In this document: piece by piece, positions 60,075 through 64,000 of the stretch | Numbering within the stretch: the first letter of the stretch is position 1 | Layout of the letters: each line of letters starts with the position of its first letter | The notes under the pieces: model-generated | Seen by the model: only the letters and a program-made list of their open reading frames with translations | Databases searched by the model: none | What the model was told of the DNA's origin: nothing | Program-made: the position numbers and the translations under genes | Origin: Prevotella sp. E9-3 | GTDB taxonomy: Bacteria; Bacteroidota; Bacteroidia; Bacteroidales; Bacteroidaceae | Direction of reading: 5' to 3' | DNA length: 64,000 nucleotides | NCBI RefSeq assembly: GCF_022024015.1 | Contig: NZ_CP091786.1 | Coordinates: forward strand, 2,852,001-2,916,000

Positions 60075-61384
60075 TTCTGTCGCACAAAGATATTGATGGG
60101 CGAACCTGTGAGGGTCCAGTTCTCACGAATCTTATTCTCGAGGAAACGCTTGTAGGGCTCCTTGATGTACTGAGGCAGGTTGGCATAGAAGATAAAGGTG
60201 GGAATCTGTGTGTCGGGCACCTGACTCACATACTTGATCTTGATATACTTACCCTTAATAGAAGGCGGCGGAGTGGCTTCAACCAATGGAAGCATCACCT
60301 CGTTGAGCTTAGAGGTGCCAATCTTCACCTTACGGTTAAGGTAAACCTGCTTGGCTGTTTCCAGCACCTTAAAGATGCGCTGCTTGGTGAGTGCAGAGGC
60401 AAAGATGATGGGGAAGTCAACGAATGGAGCCATACGCTGGCGGATGGCATTCTCGAAGGTATCAATAACCACTTGCGACTTTTCTTCCACGAGGTCCCAC
60501 TTGTTTACGACTACCACCAGACTCTTGTTGTTCTTCTGAATGAGCTGGAAGATATTCATGTCCTGTGCTTCAATACCACGGGTGGCATCCAGCATGAGGA
60601 TACACACATCGCTGTTTTCGATGGCACGGATAGAACGCATCACAGAATAGAACTCAAGGTCTTCGGTGACTTTGTTCTTGCGACGGATACCTGCTGTATC
60701 AACCAGATAGAAGTCGAAGCCGAACTTATCGTAACGGGTATAGATACTGTCACGGGTGGTGCCTGCAATATCGGTCACAATGTGGCGGTCTTCACCTATA
60801 AAGGCATTGATAAGACTGGACTTTCCGGCATTAGGACGGCCCACAACGGCGAAACGGGGAATACCGTCTTCAATATCGTCTTTCGACTTCTCGGGAAGAA
60901 TCTCCAGCACCTTGTCAAGCAGATCGCCCGTACCGGAACCGGTGGCCGCACTTACACAGAAAGGATCGCCCAGTCCCAGTTTATAGAACTCATACTGTCC
61001 GTAATAGTCCTTTCCATCATCGGCCTTGTTGGCCACAAGGATGGTAGGAAGTTTGGCACGACGCAGAATCTGGGCTACATCCATATCCCAGTCGGTCACA
61101 CCATTCTTTATATCACACAGGAAAAGTACTAAATCAGCCTCTTCAGTGGCAATAATTACTTGTTTTCGAATCTCCTCCTCAAAAACATCGTCGCTATTGA
61201 CTACCCAGCCACCGGTATCTACTACCGAAAACTCGCGTCCGTTCCATTCGCACTTGCCATACTGGCGGTCGCGGGTTGTACCGGCTTCATCGCTCACAAT
61301 AGCCTGACGGCTGTTGGTCAGTCTATTGAATAAGGTGGACTTTCCAACATTAGGACGGCCCACGATTGCTACTAAATTTGCCAT
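60071..61384 (-). CDS. der: Ribosome biogenesis GTPase Der
   Basis: A 437-aa GTPase with two tandem G domains, needed for 50S subunit maturation. G domain 1: [33 protein letters not shown] domain 2: [45 protein letters not shown]-terminal KH-like domain follows ([20 protein letters not shown], then [22 protein letters not shown]). The start at 61384 ([16 protein letters not shown]) is the standard one; the frame extends 21 codons upstream. It has its own promoter, divergent from the M3 peptidase gene. Confidence 0.97.
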   Translation of the reverse strand: MANLVAIVGRPNVGKSTLFNRLTNSRQAIVSDEAGTTRDRQYGKCEWNGREFSVVDTGGWVVNSDDVFEEEIRKQVIIATEEADLVLFLCDIKNGVTDWDMDVAQILRRAKLPTILVANKADDGKDYYGQYEFYKLGLGDPFCVSAATGSGTGDLLDKVLEILPEKSKDDIEDGIPRFAVVGRPNAGKSSLINAFIGEDRHIVTDIAGTTRDSIYTRYDKFGFDFYLVDTAGIRRKNKVTEDLEFYSVMRSIRAIENSDVCILMLDATRGIEAQDMNIFQLIQKNNKSLVVVVNKWDLVEEKSQVVIDTFENAIRQRMAPFVDFPIIFASALTKQRIFKVLETAKQVYLNRKVKIGTSKLNEVMLPLVEATPPPSIKGKYIKIKYVSQVPDTQIPTFIFYANLPQYIKEPYKRFLENKIRENWTLTGSPINIFVRQK

Positions 61385-61402
61385 AATTATAATTATTTGT
61401 GG

Positions 61403-61433
61403 CAAAGGTACAAAAAATATATTAATAATCAAT
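61403..61433 (-). promoter_or_regulatory. Promoter of der
   Basis: ATTG (61430-61433), 19 bp, TACCTTTG (61403-61410) on the minus strand, 18 nt before the ATG. Confidence 0.6.
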
Positions 61434-61465
61434 TGATTATCATCCATTTTTACGTATCTTTTGCG

Positions 61466-61473
61466 TACCTTTG
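61466..61473 (+). promoter_or_regulatory. -7 element of the M3 peptidase gene
   Basis: TACCTTTG fits TAnnTTTG. No TTTG box lies at the standard distance. The leader would be about 40 nt. Confidence 0.5.
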
Positions 61474-61517
61474 CAACAGCATGCGCATAACTAAAGCGAT
61501 TTTAAGTATATATTTAT

Positions 61518-63662
61518 ATGATAAAGATTACCAAGACATTAGTGACACTGGGACTGGCATCGGTAGTGATGCAGTCGGCCGCACTTGACATGGACGGAAT
61601 GAACGGAACTACAGCACGTAAGAACCCTCTGTTGGAACAGAGCAAACTGCCTTTCGGCGCTCCTGATTTCAGGAAGATTAAAACATCCGACTACCTGCCT
61701 GCCATTGAGACGGGTATTCAGAAACAGCGTGAGATTATCTCTGCCATCGTATCAAACCCCGAAACGCCTTCGTTCGAGAACACCATCATTCCCTACGAGG
61801 AGAGCGACGCACTGCTGGACCGAGTGACCAGCATTTTCTTCTGTCTGACAGGAGCCGACAAGACACCGGAGATTGCCCAGACACAGAAAAAGGTGATGCC
61901 GATGCTCACAGAACTGGGCAACGACATCTCGTTCAACAAGCTGCTGTTCGACCGCATCAAGTATGTCTATGATCACGAATACGCACAGCTGAAGGGAGAA
62001 AACCAGAAACTGCTTGAGACCATCTATAAGCGTTTCGTGCGCTCGGGCGCCCTGCTGCCAGAGGAGAAGATGGCACGCATGAAGGAAATCAACCTGCGCA
62101 TCTCCGACCTACAGGAAAAATGGGGAAACACGCTGCAGGATGCCACCAACGACGCCGTGGTATGGGTGCAGAACCGCGAAGAACTGGCAGGACTGAGCGA
62201 GGCCGACATGGCACAGTGTGAGAAGGATGCGCAGAGCCGTGGCGGAAAGGCGCCCTACTGCATTGTCATTGTGAACACCACCCAACAGCCTATCCTGGCC
62301 AGTCTGGACAATCGCGACCTGCGCCGCCGTGTGTTCGAGGCATCTATACACCGTGCTGACGGAACGGGCCTGTTCAACACGTTTGCCATTGTGACAGAGA
62401 TAGCCCGTCTGCGTGCAGAGAAGGCATCACTGATGGGATTCAAGACTTATGCCGACTATTCGCTGGAGAACACGATGGCCAAGACACCCGAGGCGGTGTA
62501 TCAGTTCCTGAACCAACTCATCGACGTCTATACGCCAAAAGCGGATACCGAGACAAAGGAGATTGAAGAATATGCCCGCAGAACCATGGGCAGCAGTTTC
62601 CAACTGCAGCCCTACGACCGTTTCTACTATTCGGCAAAAATGAAGAAGGAAATGCTGAATATCTCGGACGAAGAGATCAAGCCCTATTTCAATGTGGACA
62701 GCGTGCAGCTGAACGGTGTGTTCTATGCTGCCAACAGAGTTTACGGTCTGACATTCAAGGAGCGCAAGGATATTCCCACCTATCATCCCGACATGAAGGT
62801 GTTTGAGGTGAAGGATCGCAACGGAAAGACGATTGCCCTGTTCTACAGCGACTACTTCCGTCGCCCCACCAAGCGCGGTGGCGCATGGATGAGCTCGTTT
62901 GCAAAACAGAGTCGTCAGCGCAACCAGATTCCTCTCATCTATAATGTTTGCAACAATGCCAAAGCTCCCGAGGGCCAGCCTTCACTGCTCACTTGGGATG
63001 AGGTGACTACCCTGTTCCACGAGTTCGGACACGCCCTGCACGGTATTCTCTCCGACTGCCAGTACAACACGCTGAGCGGTACTGCCGTGGCTCGCGACTT
63101 CGTGGAGATGCCGTCACAGTTCAACGAGTCGTTTGCCACCATTCCTGAGATATTCGACCACTTTGCACTGCATGCCGTTACCGGACAGCCCATGCCGAAG
63201 GATCTGAAAGAGAAGATGCTGGGATCAATCAACTTCCACTCTGCCTACTCGCTGGGCGAGAACTTAGCAGCTACTTGTCTGGACATGGCCTGGCATGTTC
63301 TGCCTGAGAGTCAGGTGCCTACAGCTGCCGAGGCAAAGCAGTTTGAAACGGAAGCCCTGCGCCATGTGCATCTGCTGAACTCACAGATTCTGCCACGCTA
63401 CTCTACTTCCTATTTCAATCATATCTGGGGAAGCGGTTATGCCGCCGGCTACTACAGTTACCTGTGGACAGAGGTACTGGCAGCCAACATTGCCGACTGC
63501 TTTGCCGAGCGTGGAGCGTTGAAGCCTGAAGTGGGACAGGACATGCGCAACAAGATTCTGAGCCGTGGCAACACGCTCGACCTGATGCAGATGTTCACCG
63601 ACTTCACTCACATGAAACAGCCTGACGCAAAATCGCTGCTAAAGGCAAGGGGGATGGAGTAA
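61518..63662 (+). CDS. dcp: M3-family metallopeptidase (peptidyl-dipeptidase Dcp/oligopeptidase A-like)
   Basis: A 714-aa zinc peptidase. The metal site is HEFGH at 501-505, with the downstream Glu in a FVEMPSQFNESF segment. Other family stretches are PSFENTIIPYEESDALLDRVTSIFF, KTYADYSLENTMAKTPE and WGSGYAAGYYSYLWTEVLAANI. Its N-terminus (MIKITKTLVTLGLASVVMQSAA) looks like a signal peptide, so it is probably periplasmic. It trims peptides, removing C-terminal dipeptides if a true Dcp. The ATG at 61518 lies 45 nt after the -7 element. It is a single gene, ended by a long hairpin. Confidence 0.93.
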   Translation: MIKITKTLVTLGLASVVMQSAALDMDGMNGTTARKNPLLEQSKLPFGAPDFRKIKTSDYLPAIETGIQKQREIISAIVSNPETPSFENTIIPYEESDALLDRVTSIFFCLTGADKTPEIAQTQKKVMPMLTELGNDISFNKLLFDRIKYVYDHEYAQLKGENQKLLETIYKRFVRSGALLPEEKMARMKEINLRISDLQEKWGNTLQDATNDAVVWVQNREELAGLSEADMAQCEKDAQSRGGKAPYCIVIVNTTQQPILASLDNRDLRRRVFEASIHRADGTGLFNTFAIVTEIARLRAEKASLMGFKTYADYSLENTMAKTPEAVYQFLNQLIDVYTPKADTETKEIEEYARRTMGSSFQLQPYDRFYYSAKMKKEMLNISDEEIKPYFNVDSVQLNGVFYAANRVYGLTFKERKDIPTYHPDMKVFEVKDRNGKTIALFYSDYFRRPTKRGGAWMSSFAKQSRQRNQIPLIYNVCNNAKAPEGQPSLLTWDEVTTLFHEFGHALHGILSDCQYNTLSGTAVARDFVEMPSQFNESFATIPEIFDHFALHAVTGQPMPKDLKEKMLGSINFHSAYSLGENLAATCLDMAWHVLPESQVPTAAEAKQFETEALRHVHLLNSQILPRYSTSYFNHIWGSGYAAGYYSYLWTEVLAANIADCFAERGALKPEVGQDMRNKILSRGNTLDLMQMFTDFTHMKQPDAKSLLKARGME

Positions 63663-63665
63663 AAA

Positions 63666-63704
63666 GAGACTCTCCCCCTACCCCTCCCTGTGAGGGAGGG
63701 GAGT
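63666..63704 (-). repeat. 39-nt palindromic repeat, copy E, intergenic
   Basis: CCCCTCCC at 63681-63688 pairs perfectly with GGGAGGGG at 63694-63701. On the minus strand it has the same order as copy B in cobL (33 of 39 identical). It directly follows the peptidase stop codon. Confidence 0.85.
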
Positions 63705-63728
63705 AGATAGAAAAGTAACTTATTAATT

Positions 63729-63774
63729 TGAGGGTTCTTAACTTCTGAAAAAACGGAGAAGTTAGGAACCCTCA
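63729..63774. terminator. Bidirectional terminator between convergent genes
   Basis: TGAGGGTTCTTAACTTCT at 63729-63746 pairs with AGAAGTTAGGAACCCTCA at 63757-63774, with a single G-T pair. It serves the peptidase gene and the rapZ-like gene. Confidence 0.85.
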
Positions 63775-63785
63775 AAAATTGGATA

Positions 63786-64000
63786 TTAGTCTTTAAGAAC
63801 CTGCCGAATGTTCTGCTCACGGTGGCAGATGCGCACTTCGACACCGAACTTCTGATGAATATGCTCGGCTAAATGCTGGGCACTATACACCGAACGGTGC
63901 TGACCGCCAGTACAACCGAAACAGAACATCAACGAGGTGAATCCACGCTGGATATATCGCTTCACATGAGCATCGGCCAGCTTATAGACACTATCCAAAA
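63786..64000 (-). CDS. rapZ: RapZ-like nucleotide-binding protein, C-terminal part
   Basis: The last ~71 residues of a RapZ/YvcJ-family protein; the reading frame is open through the right edge. The segment LMFCFGCTGGQHRSVYSAQHLAEHI is the family's C-terminal signature (GCTGGxHRSV), part of the RNA-binding domain that, in E. coli, delivers the small RNA GlmZ to RNase E. The start and the P-loop domain lie outside the window, so a fusion with another N-terminal domain, as seen in some Bacteroidetes, cannot be excluded. Confidence 0.88.
   Translation of the reverse strand, partial: LDSVYKLADAHVKRYIQRGFTSLMFCFGCTGGQHRSVYSAQHLAEHIHQKFGVEVRICHREQNIRQVLKD

Noticed and set aside
60065..61132. A 355-aa plus-strand frame opposite der
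   Set aside because: It is a shadow of der, which has both G domains intact on the other strand.

Overview
The window is chromosomal DNA from a member of the Bacteroidales, most likely Prevotella or a close relative. Evidence: promoters of the Bacteroidetes type (TTTG, about 20 bp, TAnnTTTG) recur before many genes; there are a TonB-dependent receptor and other outer-membrane barrels, type IX secretion-like C-terminal tails, meso-diaminopimelate dehydrogenase, a split glycine decarboxylase, and the gene orders guaB-ppiC-surA-ostA-mutL and tig-clpP-clpX-recQ. No phage, plasmid, IS element or CRISPR array was seen. The genus is inferred from gene content.

Region 1 (1-12 kb) is a corrinoid region. 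The tail of a TonB receptor is followed by a cobalamin operon of the oxygen-independent type (CbiG and CbiD present) in which nearly every enzyme is a fusion: CobJ-CobH, CbiE-CbiT (CobL), CbiG-CobM and CobK-CbiD. A sugar-isomerase-like gene of unknown role sits between cobL and cbiG by ATGA overlaps. A 554 bp gap with a seven-unit 22 bp array separates cbiG-cobM from cobK-cbiD, which has its own promoter and is followed by a HAD phosphatase. A BtuF/BtuC-type binding protein and permease lie convergently, without an ATPase.

Region 2 (12-25.5 kb) has ddh, then a minus-strand block: lplA-gcvT-gcvH-gcvPA-gcvPB-lpdA (a complete glycine cleavage system with its lipoate ligase), a membrane-anchored TPR-HTH regulator, and an envelope operon (TPR protein, receptor-like barrel, double TonB-C lipoprotein).

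Region 3 (25.5-43.7 kb) carries two outer-membrane barrels, asnS, an RGG-rich pseudouridine synthase, purB, tRNA-Val, an OmpA protein with a lipoprotein, and the guaB-ppiC-surA-ostA-small membrane protein-mutL operon (GMP synthesis, outer-membrane chaperones, LPS transport, mismatch repair).

Region 4 (43.7-56.7 kb) is a group of exported proteins (a duplicated-domain protein, a small C-tailed protein, a papain-type protease, an S74-chaperone protein with a sorting tail, a DUF3244-like protein). A second TPR-HTH regulator, paralogous to the first, precedes it and follows tig-clpP-clpX-recQ.

Region 5 (56.7-64 kb) holds lptB, mlaE-mlaF, der with a small lipoprotein gene, an M3 metallopeptidase and the C-terminus of a RapZ-like protein.

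The most unusual content is repetitive. (a) Four short intergenic arrays have a 21 or 22 bp period, unrelated sequences and, in three of them, a palindromic or inverted core. (b) A roughly 39-nt palindromic repeat lies in spacers and also, in frame, inside three cobalamin genes. (c) A MITE-like inverted repeat fills the gcvT-gcvH spacer. (d) Low-complexity repeats lie inside lpdA and gcvPA.
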